The translations under genes were made by a program, and so were the position numbers. Source: Ottelia alismoides (Eukaryota > Streptophyta > Magnoliopsida > Alismatales > Hydrocharitaceae). Taken from it: 64,000 nt of DNA. Of the stretch, positions 35,033 to 46,658 are shown piece by piece. The number at the start of each line of letters is the position of its first letter. Position 1 is the first letter of the stretch. Where the stretch lies: positions 538,097-602,096 of the forward strand of contig JAZKJV010003124.1 in the NCBI GenBank assembly GCA_037367405.1, in the 5' to 3' direction. The notes under the pieces are model-generated. The model was not told where the DNA came from and ran no database searches. It saw nothing but the letters and a program-made list of their open reading frames with translations.

Positions 35033-36138
35033 CTAAATGAAATGCGAGAGTGAAATGATTTTGGGTTCCATACCAAGGTCATGAACAAAAGTTAAAAATG
35101 GAGCCTGACTCGACCTTTGGATTAATTGTGTGGCGGAACCTTATTTGGACCTGAACTTAAGAGCTAACAGACTTCAAGTTCCACAAGTCTTCTATTCAAG
35201 ACGCCTCAATAGCCAGGTCAGAACAAATCCTCAAACGCAAATTTCTGATGACTATGATTCTTACTTGTACTGTGTAAGTGAGATATAGCTCTCCACATCA
35301 GAAATGACTCGGAACCAGCCTCCTCTAACAAGGTAACTCAATAACCCGGTCCAGTAACTCTTTCCTCGAGGAGCGGGGTATTCCCTTCTAAGTTCAAGTG
35401 CGACCAACTCAAGAGGAGGGGGTAGAGAAAAGAATGGACGGTGGCCAGTGTAGCCACCTATCCCGGGATGCCTGACCAGTGTAGCCAAGTCATCCAGCTG
35501 CATTTCTTCGTACTCCGACAGGTAAAAATTTTTTCTTTGACTTGGACCTGTCTGATTTTTTTGGAGTTTTCTTGCAATTTTTTTTTTTTTTTTTTTTTTT
35601 TCACTATATACAATGTGCAGCATGTACATCAGGAGTTTTTCCTCTTGAGCCAGTAGACTATCCCTCTTTTGAAGCATTATTGCAACCCACAGCATCCCGT
35701 CCTTAGATGTCAACACCACTAGACTAGGTTGAGATGCACTACCCTCCCTAGAGGAGGACGGATGTTTCCACCCGTGTGCTACTCCAAGCTAAAGGATTCT
35801 ACCTCCTCACCACCTCATCAATGAAGAGCTACGTGCATTGTGCTTGTCCAAGTTAGGTCATTATCTAAGAGAATCCTGCGTATGCACGAAATATTCTACT
35901 TAGACTAATCAAGATGACATGTGAACATAGACTTGCGGACTCAAAGAATTAAGTCACTTGACCTGAAAAATCTTAATTCCAGTTCCTATAAGGTCCCTCT
36001 GAAATTAGATGGGTTAAGGTCAAATCAAGTCCATCCTCAATATCTACTCATAACTTGGTTCAGAACCCACTAGCTTTTCACTTTGCATATGCAAGATATG
36101 CAGATGATGTGCAGATGACATGCTATGAATGAAATGCA

Positions 36139-36171
<33 letters not shown>

Positions 36172-36465
36172 GAAAATGCAAGATAATATGCAAGAGTAAA
36201 TAAGAAGCCTTTTTGTTTTATTTTTCTGGTATACAACAATCTTTTTTTTTTATTATTTACAACAATCTTTAGTTGATATAATTTGTACATTAATTTATTA
36301 TTAATTTTTTTTTAATTTTTACAAAAGGTTTACAAGTAGTATACAAGTGTACAATTTTTTTTTTTTCAATTTTTACCCACCCATAATTATTGCAAATATA
36401 TATATACAAAAATATGCGAAAGTACGAGCTATGGGTAAAGTATATATGTAATATATACACGCCCC

Positions 36466-36821
36466 CCTATACTTAGCGTGTGCTATGTCCTCAGAGCACA
36501 GAGAGCGAGGAAAAAGACATAGCTCGTGCTAAGCATAGGAGAGCCAAAGAGGAATAGAAAGTATAGAAGTCGTCTTGCCCCCCTATACTTAGGCTCTGGC
36601 GGCCTAAGTGTAGAAGAAGATCAAAAATGGGGCGGACGAGGAAAGATGGGAATGGATGAATATACAATATGGGCATCGGTCCCCCCTATACTTAGGCTTA
36701 GGTCAGCCTAAGTATTGGTAAGAAATGCGTATGAGGACCGATGTGATCTGGAGAATGTACAGTGAAACGACTCGGGTGACCCCTTCCCCCTATACTTAGG
36801 ATCTGGTCATCCTAAGTATAG
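36466..36821 (-). other. Array of four stem-loops each ending in a polypurine-tract-like motif (element B)
   Basis: Four inverted repeats lie at 36466-36540, 36583-36613, 36686-36717 and 36790-36821, spaced about 100 bp apart. In the element sense each reads CTATACTTAGG, loop, CCTAAGTATAG followed by five or six G. The one farthest from pol has a longer stem (GCTATGTC with GACATAGC). The array starts 136 nt after the pol stop. The 3' arm duplicates the true purine tract AAGTATAGGGGG. The parallel array in element C is at 56642-56991. Confidence 0.85.
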
Positions 36822-36956
36822 TCCGAGATAATGATTCGATGATGTGGGGATGGGTTACTAGAATCGTGGAGGTAGAGGAAAGGATATACAGGAATGATGA
36901 TATATGTACAAATGAGTCGGTCTGAATCTTCTGAAGATGCTGCTGATGGCTGGAGT

Positions 36957-39900
36957 TCATTGCTGCAAGGTCTCATGCACGGCTTGAGATGTATCTGCTG
37001 TATCTGTCTCGCGCATGAATACAATCTCCTCCACATGGACTAACTGTTCATTAGATTCAACGAAGTGCTTCAACAGCTGCCCATTAACCAGGAATGTCGG
37101 TGCGTCATCCGCGAGATCTGAGATCTCGACACATCCACTATCATGCACCGTTCGGACTACAAATGGTCCCGTCCACTTGGATTTCAGCTTGCCTTGGAAG
37201 GTCTTCAGCCTGGCATTGAACAACCATACCTTCTGTCCAGGAACAAAGGTCTTTCGTCTGATAAATCTATCGTGCCAACGCTTCACCTTGTCCTTGTACA
37301 CCACACTGTTGTCGTATGCGCGGTTTCTGACTTCCACAAGCTCATTCAGATCCATGTCTCTCTGTTTTTGGCCCAGGTGTGTGTTCCAGTTGACCTTCTT
37401 TATTGCCCATTCTGATTTATGCACTAACTCTGCGGGCAAATGGCACGGCTTTCCGAATACCATTCGGAATGGGGAGGTACCTAACGGTGTCTTGTAAGCC
37501 GTCCTATACGCCCAGAGGACCTGATCCAAGATCTGAGACCAGTCCTTCCTGTCTGGGCGGACGAGCTTTTGCAGTATTGTTTTTACCTCCCTATTTGACA
37601 CCTCAGCCATACCATTGGTTTGTGGGTGGTAAGGACTAGCGACACGGTGTTCGATGCCGTAATCCTTCAGGAGTTTCTTCACCTCCCGATTCACAAAGTG
37701 GCTACCCCCATCTGATATCATCATTTTGGGGATCCCGAACCTAGAGATTATGTGCTCTCTGATAAACTTACAGACAGTCCTGCTGTCTGCGGCTCGGGTC
37801 GGGATAGCCTCCACCCATCTTGACAGATAATCCACCGCAAGAAGGATGTATTCAAATCCGTGGCTGACAGGGAATGGGCCCATGAAGTCGATGCCCCAGG
37901 CGTCAAAGACATCACAAATGATGACCGGCTGCATCGGCATCTCATCCTTGGAACCAACGGTTCCTCCCATTCTCTGGCATACTGGGCACGACTTCGCGAA
38001 GGTGGTGGCATCGCGAAACAGAGTCGGCCAGTAAAAGCCACACTGAAGCACCTTCCATGCGGTCCTCTTCCCGGAGTGGTGTCCTCCTGCCTCTAAGCTA
38101 TGGCATAAAGAAAGGACACTCTGGTATTCCTCCTGAGGAATACAACGTCTCCAGACGCAATCCGGTCCTTCAAAGAAAAGGATCGGATCCTCCCAATGGT
38201 AGTGTCTAGCATCCGACTTTAGTCGGTCAATTTGGCTCTTGGGCCAATCCTCGGGAACCTTCTTGGAGACAAGATAGTTCACGATATTGGCATACCATGG
38301 GAGTGAGTCGATAACAAAAATCGACTCGTCAGGGAAGGAGTCTCGAATTGGGGAAACCTCGGAAGTATTAATATTTTCGAGACGAGAGAGATGATCAGCT
38401 ACTACGTTCTTCTTTCCAGGTTTATCACGGATGTCCAAATCAAATTCCTGGATAAGTAGAATCCAACGAAGAAGACGCGCCTTCGCGTCCTTCTTCTCCA
38501 TCAAATATCGTAGTGCCGTGTGGTCTGTGAACACAGTCACCTTGGATCCGATTAAATGCGATCTGAATTTGTCCAAGGCAAACACTACCGCCAGCATTTC
38601 CTTTTCGGTAACTGTATAGTTACGCTGAGCAGAATCAAGCACTTTGCTTGCGTAGTGGATTGCAAACGGGACGCCATCTCTTCTTTGTCCCAATACAGCC
38701 CCAACAGCATAATCTGATGCATCCGTCATGATCTCAAAAGGGAGAGACCAATCTGGGGCTTGTAAAATGGGTGCGTCCATAATCATTCCTTGTAATAGCT
38801 TAAAGGCCGCAAGACACTTGTGATCGACAATAAACTCCGCGTCTTTGCCTAAAAGCTCAGTTAGCGGTCGGGCAATTTTAGAAAAATCTTTGACGAACCT
38901 CCGATAAAATCCGACATGCCCGAGGAACGACCGCAACTGCCGTACGTTGGTTGGTGGCTGGAGTCGTCTGATCACATCCACCTTGGCAGGGTCAACCTCC
39001 ATTCCTCTCTTGGAGATGACGTGCCCCAACACTATGCCCTCCGTCACCATAAAGTGACTTTTCTCCCAGGAGAGCACCAGATTGACCTCACAACATCTTT
39101 TGAGGACTCGGTCCAGATTCCTAAGGCAGGAATCAAAAGAGTCGCCGTGGACCGAAAAGTCATCCATGAAGACTTCCAGGAATTCGCCGACCATTTCGGC
39201 GAATACAGCAATCATGCACCTTTGAAAAGTACCTGGAGCATTGCATAACCCAAAAGGCATGCGCCTGAAAGCATAGGTACCAAAGGGGCATGTGAACGTG
39301 GTCTTTTCCTGGTCCTCTGGAGCTATGGCTACTTGATTGTAGCCCGAGAACCCATCAAGGAAGCAGAAGAATTCTTTCCCTGCTAGTCTCTCTAAGATCT
39401 GATCAATGAACGGTAGGGGGAAATGATCCTTCTTCGTCGCGGCATTCAGGCGTCTGTAATCCACACAGACGCGCCACGACGTGGGTACTCTCGTCACGAT
39501 CTCCTCTCCGTCCTCGTTGGTGGTCGTCTGAATTCCCGACTTTTTCGGGACAACATGGATTGGGGCCACCCACTTAGAGTCGGAGATTGGGTAGATAAAA
39601 CCCGCGTCGCACCATTTTTCTATCTCTTTCTTGACAACCTCTCGTAGATTTGGATTCAACCGACGTTGGAATTCACGAGAGGGTTTGGCTTCATTCTCCA
39701 AATATATATGGTGCGAACACAGAGCGGGATTTATCCCGTGGAGATCGGAAATGCTCCAGCCTATTGCCTTGCGGTTCTTCTCCAGGATCTCTAGCAAGCG
39801 AGATTCCTGCTCCTCGGTCAATTGCGAACTGATAATGACCGGAAATTTCTTGGCTGCGCCCGCAAGGAAGGCATACTTAAGGGTTGTGGGTAAGGGTTTG

Positions 39901-41313
39901 AGCTCAGGGATGGTATGATCATCTAAGAAGTCTGGCTCAATCCGATCTGGTTCGGTGTTGGAAGTGGCTGGATCTTGATCTGCAGTGGCTGCCACCAAGC
40001 TTGGCTCTGGAGTCGGATCGTCAAAGGTCTCCATGCAATCGGCAAACGCCTCGTCCGACTCGTCTTCCTCATCTTCCGATTGTCCTAAGGATGTAAGGAC
40101 TGACAGGCCCTCTTGGGCCTCTATGTCATCGAAGATGTAGGGTGATGCAGGCTCAGAGCTGTACTCGTTCCTAATGATCTCGCAGACTGACTCATGTACT
40201 GGATCATCTTCAAAGGAGATGGACATATCGGTGCTGGCTGGGTTCTGTCTCCATGGCCCAACTAAGTCTACATGTGCACTGTCTGTTTCGATCGAAGAGT
40301 ACTCGGTGCTGGATTCGGAGTCCGGTCTCTGCCATCTGGTCTGCTTCATCTCTAGTTCCTCATCTCCGCCTGGAGTTTGGAACTGAATCTTCCCATTCTT
40401 ATAATCGAATAAGGCCCCTGCTGTTCTAAGGAAGGGCCTACCCAAGATAATCTGGGAATCTCTCCAATTACGAGGGGTCTCCATATCAAGGACAGTGAAG
40501 TCCACCAGGTATTCCTGACCCTCGACTTTGATCACAATGTTCCTTAATTCTCCTTGGGACCTCTTAGTGGATTTATCTGCAAACTGCAGAATAGCTCTAG
40601 ATTTCCTAAGAGGTCCGAGATCAAGCCGCTCATAGAGGGCTGTGGGCATCAAATTGATCGAGGAACCATTGTCAAGGAGAGTGCGTGCAAACGCGATGTC
40701 ATCAACATGACTCACTACATAGTGTGCACCCATGTCTCTTCGTTTCCGAGGAAACGAGTTCTTTATTGCACAAGTCGTGGCTACTGATAGAACGTGTTTC
40801 TCAACACGGCTTTTGGTCTTCCTGCTAACCCTAGTAGGTGTGCATCGCACCTTAAGGTATTTCTGGAATGCAGGGGTCATTTCCACGAACTTGTCGAAAG
40901 GGATTGTGACCTTGATATGTTTGTTACAAAATTCAGCCATCTCAGGGTCATCTTTTTGGATTTTTGTGTTTTTCTTCTTCCCACCCTTAAGAGCTTGGGG
41001 GAAAGGGATTATTAACTCAGGATCTGGAACTGAAATATTTTCATTAGAAACTGAAACTGAGTTCTGGACAGGACTCTGACTCGGACTTTTGTACAGACTC
41101 TGATGCTGACTCTGACGAAAGGGAAAATGCTTGGGCGAAACCGGTGATGCGTCTTCCGCTTCTTCTGACTGGTCCTCCTCAGATGGAGGTGCGGGCTCAT
41201 CGGTGCCGTCGGACTCCAGGTGGATGCGGGGGTGCTGCTTCGAGGACTCAGATGTCCTCTTCTTCTGCTTGCGGTGGTGGTGGTGATGCTCCTCTTCCTC
41301 CTCCTCCGAATTC
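36957..41313 (-). CDS. Element B protease-reverse transcriptase-RNase H-integrase polyprotein (Athila lineage)
   Basis: The pol part of an Athila polyprotein cuts itself, copies element RNA into cDNA and integrates it. The frame is open for about 1,450 codons. Residues are numbered from a GTG at 41351 in the adjacent LTR end; the first ATG is residue 138. Protease [12 protein letters not shown] is near 225. RT has [18 protein letters not shown] near 632 and catalytic FMDDF near 728. RNase H has TDAS near 876 and [10 protein letters not shown] near 941. Integrase has a zinc finger near 1084-1125, then Asp 1154, Asp 1214 and Glu 1250 with 35 residues between the last two. A Glu/His-rich stretch opens the frame. 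No stop or frameshift is present, but the link to gag is cut by the internal LTR copy, so expression as a gag-pol fusion is unlikely. Confidence 0.95.
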
Positions 41314-41331
41314 TCCCCGGCAACGGCGCCA
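41314..41331 (-). other. Internal second primer-binding site (tRNA-Asp type)
   Basis: Minus-strand TGGCGCCGTTGCCGGGGA follows the internal LTR end with the same AAA spacing as the true site at 46638-46655. Homology to the 5' end of the element stops one base past these 18 nt, where pro-pol sequence (AATTCGGAGG) begins. Confidence 0.92.
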
Positions 41332-41334
41332 TTT

Positions 41335-43278
41335 TGATAAGCCTCCCGCACCCTTAGTTAATCCGGTCAAATTAATGTCCAAATCAATTAATGATATTCG
41401 TTGCAGTCGGATACGAGGGATTAATCAAAAATCACTTAGCTATTAATGTTAAGTGATGTAGTTTTTTTTTACTTGGTGAAGTCCAAGGTCGATCTCAGGG
41501 AGGCATCTGTCTCCTTAGGTTGATTACATCAATTCACAAGTGCTCGAGATTCGGGGAACGATTTTTTTTTTTTTTTTGGTCTTTTTAATTACTATGTAGA
41601 CAATGCAGACAATCCTTAGCCAATTTCAAGTTAGATTTAATTGATATATCAAATTCAGTCCAAAAATTATGAAAATTGGCCAGAAGGTTGCTTATGATGA
41701 AAATGACCTACACTAATTTTTTTGGAATTTTTTGACTCAAAATGAATATTCTATGAATTAACTAAACAAACAGTGTGATTTTCAATGTTTAATTTTTAAT
41801 AAATATCAAAACACAATATTTCTCGGAACTAAAATTATCCTAGGAAGGTCTAATGATCAGGAACCTAGGAAAATTGACAGAACTAAAAAAAATGTTGTGA
41901 AATGAATTAATTAAAATTAATCAAAGGAAATCACTAAACTATTTATTCAGGCCTCGTTATGCGTGCAAATGATGTGAAATTTTTATGGGATGTTAAAAAC
42001 AATGTCCTTAAGCTACTGTGATTTTTTTTGGTGATTTTTGAAGGCACAGATAATTTACTAAAAATCAAATGGCATCTCTGGGCAAAATATGACTCAAATC
42101 AACCAATTAATTCATTAATAAATCAAGAAAACCAACAAAAATACAACACGTGTGCTAACAGGTAGAGGACAAAGTTCTCAACAATATGCAACTTTTAAAA
42201 TTCAAAAATAATCAAAAATGCATGCTATGGACACGTGCAAACATAGGGGTCTAAATGCAATACTGAAAAATAAATGTTCAAGAAATAAACATGCTGACAG
42301 GGACTAAAGTGCAATTACCAAGACTATGCAGGACTTGAATGCAAATTCTCCACGAATCACGTGCGCCTCACGTGATGTCTGCTTCACAGGGACCTTTCTG
42401 CAATTTTGGAAACCTCCAGGGGTGTCGGTGCAATTTACCCAGGCCGCACGTGCTCCTCACGTGGGGCGGCCTAGGCTCGGAGGCGTCGGAGGCTCGGATC
42501 GAGGGTCGGGGCTTCTGGAGGCTCGGGTTAGCCTCGGATCTGCTTCGGGGGACCCGAGCCTAGGCTTGGGTGCCGAGGCTCGGATCGGGCGACGTGGCGG
42601 CCTGAGGGCCCTTGGATCTGGATGGATCCAAGGGTGGTAGGTGAAGACGCGTGGCAGCGGGTGGAGCGTCCGATCCTTGGTGCGATCGACGGTCGAGGAC
42701 GAAGGCGGTGAAGAGACGCGTGGCGGGACGAGGGCCGTTCGATCAGAAGATCGAACGGTGGCTGCTGTTTCTCCTTCAACGCTCCTCCGCCGCCTGCGGA
42801 GGAGGGGCCTGTGCTCCGGTGAAGGGGGCTGACCTCCGCCTGCCTCGCTGAGCTCCGTCAGTGAGCTCTGTCAGCTCCCAGCTAGCTCGGAAGCAGCGGA
42901 TGAGGACGGCGAAGCCTCCGGTGGTCTCGGATTGGCTGGAGGAGGGCTGGAGCACCTGGTCGATGAAGCTCGAAGAAGGATCCGATGAAGCTCCGGCCAA
43001 TGATGATCGGGTACCTGCAAGGGTTATGTGGATAGCCGAAGCGTGCTGATACGATCGTGGAGAGGATGGCGTGGTCGGTGAGGCCTGCGGGTGCTTGAGG
43101 TGATCGGGCGAGGTGGCTCCGGACAAGCGGCGGAGCTGCTAGTCGACGATGGTCGAAGTGCGGTGAATGGCGAAGTGGAGAAGCCCGCGAGGATGCTAGC
43201 ACCGTCGCGGAGCTCGTCGGGATGTCGAGGAGGTGTGGAGATGTCCGTGGAAGGCGAATAAAATCGGAGAAGATCGGA
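41335..43278 (-). repeat. Internal partial LTR copy of element B
   Basis: 1,944 bp are essentially identical to the U5-side part of both terminal LTRs (matching 31469-33412), apart from a poly-T difference. The break with gag is at GAAGATCGGA (43269-43278), where the full LTR continues AGAAAAG and gag continues GGTTCC. It contains the CACGTG cluster and two of the four palindromes but no U3 start or TATA box. Confidence 0.93.
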
Positions 43279-45270
43279 GGTTCCTTCCTGTTGTGCCCGT
43301 GCCCGATCAGGTATGGTCACGGTCCTTCCGCTCCTGAGGGACATATGGTTAACATTATCATACGAAAGGATCTCATGTTCAGATAAATAATTATCTGAAT
43401 AGTCTACCTGATCTCTAGGTCGGTTCTGGCCTTGGTGTATGCTGTTCGGGTTGGCCTGAACCTGTGCGGGAAGTGGAGTCCTTGGCGCCGTTTGTTGGTC
43501 TTGAGCACGAGAGACCCGATTGATGTCGGTTCTCATGTCCAAGTAATCGTTCTGCATCTGCTGGACCCTATCAGACAGGGTCTGGATCGCCAAGGTGAGG
43601 GACTCCAACTCGGTGGGCTGGGCTGGCTGCTGCGTGGATGCCGTCCTGAACTGGCCCTGCTGGCCGTGCCGATACTGCTGCTGATGGGGTGGTGCTGGCC
43701 CCTGCTGGTAGGTTCGCTGCTGCGGCTGGTACCCCTGGTCTGGCCTGGACTGGTATCGCGGGATTGTGACGGGTCTGGTCTCCTGGTATACTGGGGTTGG
43801 GCGGTGTGCCTGATCCTTCCCCATCTCAATTTGCCGGACTAGTGGGTCACGGCTATACCAGAGCCCGTTGATCTCGTAGACGGGCGGAGGCTCCTCGTAT
43901 GCTGTCTCAACTGGTGGGGGTGCTTGATGGTTCTGCTGGGTGTAAGTCTGATCCCAGCTGCTTTGAGACCCCGGTGCCTGTTCCTGTACAAGATGAACTC
44001 GATGTACAGGTACAGGTGGTGCAGAAGGGGTGGGTAGCTTCATCTTGGCTACCTTTTCAGAGAGTTCCTCCACCTTCTTGGGAAGGCTCGAAAGAGACTC
44101 CATCTCCGCGACTCGCTTGTGGATCTGTTCGACCATGGTGAGCTTGTCTGCAATCATCCCCATGCTGGGGATGAGGTCCTCTGTCAGATCAGCAACAGTC
44201 CTTTTAGTTGTCTCGTTGGATAGAATCGAGGGAGACAACTGATAGGCCCTTGTGGCCTGTGACCTGCCGGTTTCTGCCATCTGCTCCAGGATCTTCCATA
44301 CGGCGTGTTCGTTCTTGTTCAGATAGCTTCCTCCGCAGGCGGCGCTGACTAACCCCTGCATCTCTGGGGTTAAGCCGCAGAACAAGGTCTGGACTAGGAT
44401 CGCCTTTGAAATGCCGTGGCATGGGCATTTCTGCACTAAATCATTGAACCTGTCCCACGCCTCGTGGAACGGTTCGCAGGGTCCTTGGGCGAAGCTGGCA
44501 ATCTTCGTACGCATCTGATTGGTTCTACTGAGTGGGTAGAACTTCTTCAGGAAGAGGTCCTTGAACTGCATCCAGGTAGTACAAACCACCCCTAGGTTCT
44601 TCAGCCAATGTGCAGCCTTATCTCCTAAGGCAAAAGGGGTGGCTTTCAGTCTGATATAGTCTTGGCCAACATTGGGATGGCTCAGATTATTACAGACTAG
44701 TTCGAAGTCACGGAGGAAGGTGTACGGCTCTTCGCTGAGGTTTCCGTTGAACTTCGGCAGCAGGCTAAGGAAGTGGGGCTTCAGCTCGAATGCCTGGTCG
44801 GGAACTGCAGGTGCTAGCCAATTCTGGATCTCGTTCTCCGCCGGGTTATATGTATCGACCATTGGCCGGTCGATTCCTTCTGCTACTATAATCTGCCCCA
44901 TTCGTGCAGTGAGATCGGCATTCTTCTGTTCAGCTTCTGCCAGACGTCTAAGGATCTGTCTCATCTGGTCCTCGTCGGGCGGCATCCTTGGCGGCATTTC
45001 TCCCTCCAGTTCTGGGATATGGAAAATAGGTCCGGTGTTAGAGGGTAAATCAAGGAATGGATTACCGAGGCAATGGTCTTCCTCGGTACTCTCAGAGGAG
45101 ATAAAAGGGTTGGTTTGAGGGTAACCACCCTGAGCAGGAGGGAACCAGGACTCAAGAGGGTCATGAGTCCTGGGTGGTCCAAAGTGCGTTTGGACCGAAA
45201 AAGACGAGTTATCTGGGGGACTCATAGAGGGATCAGTGAATTGTGTGTCGAGATCTCCCCATTGACTCAT
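43024..45270 (-). CDS. Element B Gag, fused at its C-terminus to LTR-derived sequence
   Basis: Gag forms the virus-like particle and packages element RNA. The frame starts at ATG 45270 (MSQWGDLDTQF). It has the retrotransposon gag domain at about residues 165-270 (FLRDFELVCNNLSHP, AAHWLKNLG, WMQFKDLFLKKFYPLSRTN, FHEAWDRFNDLVQKCP). Then come a coiled-coil-like stretch (around 370-400), a Gln/Pro-rich linker and the Athila-type MSLRSGRTV near the end. At about residue 664 the frame enters the internal LTR copy and adds some 84 Ser/Pro-rich LTR-encoded residues before a stop. Gag proper looks intact. No CCHC knuckle was seen, as is usual for this lineage. Confidence 0.93.
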   Translation of the reverse strand: MSQWGDLDTQFTDPSMSPPDNSSFSVQTHFGPPRTHDPLESWFPPAQGGYPQTNPFISSESTEEDHCLGNPFLDLPSNTGPIFHIPELEGEMPPRMPPDEDQMRQILRRLAEAEQKNADLTARMGQIIVAEGIDRPMVDTYNPAENEIQNWLAPAVPDQAFELKPHFLSLLPKFNGNLSEEPYTFLRDFELVCNNLSHPNVGQDYIRLKATPFALGDKAAHWLKNLGVVCTTWMQFKDLFLKKFYPLSRTNQMRTKIASFAQGPCEPFHEAWDRFNDLVQKCPCHGISKAILVQTLFCGLTPEMQGLVSAACGGSYLNKNEHAVWKILEQMAETGRSQATRAYQLSPSILSNETTKRTVADLTEDLIPSMGMIADKLTMVEQIHKRVAEMESLSSLPKKVEELSEKVAKMKLPTPSAPPVPVHRVHLVQEQAPGSQSSWDQTYTQQNHQAPPPVETAYEEPPPVYEINGLWYSRDPLVRQIEMGKDQAHRPTPVYQETRPVTIPRYQSRPDQGYQPQQRTYQQGPAPPHQQQYRHGQQGQFRTASTQQPAQPTELESLTLAIQTLSDRVQQMQNDYLDMRTDINRVSRAQDQQTAPRTPLPAQVQANPNSIHQGQNRPRDQVDYSDNYLSEHEILSYDNVNHMSLRSGRTVTIPDRARAQQEGTSDLLRFYSPSTDISTPPRHPDELRDGASILAGFSTSPFTALRPSSTSSSAACPEPPRPITSSTRRPHRPRHPLHDRISTLRLST

Positions 45271-46637
45271 CTTGATAAGCGAGAAGAAGATAGGATTTTA
45301 CTCCTACCTGAAGCAAGCAAGAAGAACAATCCAAGACCCTGGTTTTCACACTCAACACAGTGAAGGACTCAAATTGAGTCCAATTTATCTTGTAATTTTT
45401 AAGTGTGAATTTCAAGCAAATCTAGCAAGGATTACGCGGCCTAGAGGGAAGTCGGCTCAGAGCCGGATGCGTCTTCCCTGTTTATCCTGTCGTCTAAGAT
45501 ACCGCCGCTCCTTCCTTTCTTCGCTCCTATCCCAAGCCGAGGGATTCAGTGACCACGCCCCTATCTACCTGCAAGCAGGCGGAGGCTGACAAGGCCGGAA
45601 CTTCACCCCGGGGGGTTACTGGCAGCTTGTCGCGAAGTACCGCAATTTCGCCCCTATCTACCTGAGACAGGCGGAGGCTACTTGGTACTAGTCAAAGAAT
45701 CTGAAAGTATCCGGCTTGTGATATTTGCTAGGATCAGTCAGAACGATGATATGGAAGACGGGGATTTGGGCTCTACCTTAGGGTGTTCACACACACTCAG
45801 GTACCCTCACTCAGCCTGAAAACAAGGTCGGGGTTACTCTCCCGCAAACAATTTTCAGTTTTATTCCCTTTTTATTGTCAATACTGTTAGCAGTCCCAGT
45901 TTTAAAGTAGGTTATCACTGAAATTTAATCACCACAAAGCACGCCTATCGGACAGTCCCAATTTCCTTTAATTAAGTGAGAAAATCAGAGGGGGAAATCG
46001 AGAAAAGCCGATGCAAGTTAAAATCTATGATGCGTATGCTAAGTAGAGAATACTTACAGTGATCCCTTCGCTTGTCGATGCAGGATGCTATACAGAATTG
46101 AAAACTCTATCCTATATGCAAATGCAGGCGATAAAAGCCGCTCCTAGACAGGCAGTTCTATTAGCGTGAAGAACAGATTGATTTGAACTAAGTCCTGCGG
46201 TCTAAGTGCGTCTTTTAAATGTGTTGTGTGGTCCTATTGATTACGAGCACAAACAAGTCCTAGATTGGCTCGAGGAGCCGCTAGTGCAAGCTAAGTTACC
46301 AATCAACCACACAGCACACGGGACACGGTTTCCACTATTTTTACACGCGCGAGAACCCAAACGGGAACCGCTGGAAACGATGCAAAAGAAATAAAATAAA
46401 ATGAAAATTACAAGGCCTCTCTTTCTCTCACACAATCTAAGTGCTAAGTCTTCGAAGCGTCGCCGACTCCTCGCGTTCCTCGCACAAAAATTAAGATAAG
46501 GTCAGAGAGTGACACAAAAATAAAATAAAGCAAAAATAAATGAGAGAAATAATTACAAGAACAACCGGGGGTCAGACTACCCGGGGGTTAGAAAATCAAA
46601 CACTCAAAATGTGATGTAAATTAACCTAAGCCGTGCC
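45271..46637 (-). other. Element B 5' leader
   Basis: About 1.37 kb between primer site and gag ATG, without a long frame. It includes two similar blocks CGCCCCTATCTACCTG (about 45557 and 45650, plus-strand view), each followed by AGGCGGAGGCT. The packaging signal would be expected here, but no structure could be assigned by eye. Confidence 0.7.
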
Positions 46638-46655
46638 TCCCCGGCAACGGCGCCA
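46638..46655 (-). other. Element B primer-binding site (tRNA-Asp type)
   Basis: Minus-strand TGGCGCCGTTGCCGGGGA lies three bases inside the 5' LTR end. This is the primer site characteristic of the Athila lineage. Confidence 0.95.
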
Positions 46656-46658
46656 TTT

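Larger units (their letters stand above)
34997..36465 (-). other. Element B 3' non-coding region (conserved Athila 3' domain)
   Basis: About 1.4 kb between the stem-loop array and the purine tract. Athila elements often carry an env-like gene here; none is open in this copy. Islands match E and C closely: the reverse complement of AAGAGGAAAAACTCC at 35634-35648, of TGAACTTAGAAGGGAATAC near 35380-35398, and CTCGAGGA blocks near 35365. It also holds three long T or A homopolymers (35579-35600, 36145-36170, 36240-36250). Confidence 0.75.

Noticed and set aside
43279..45270. Gag frame read as a host Gln-rich protein
   Set aside because: The retrotransposon gag domain, its position after primer site and leader, and the Athila-type LRSG motif identify it as element B's Gag.
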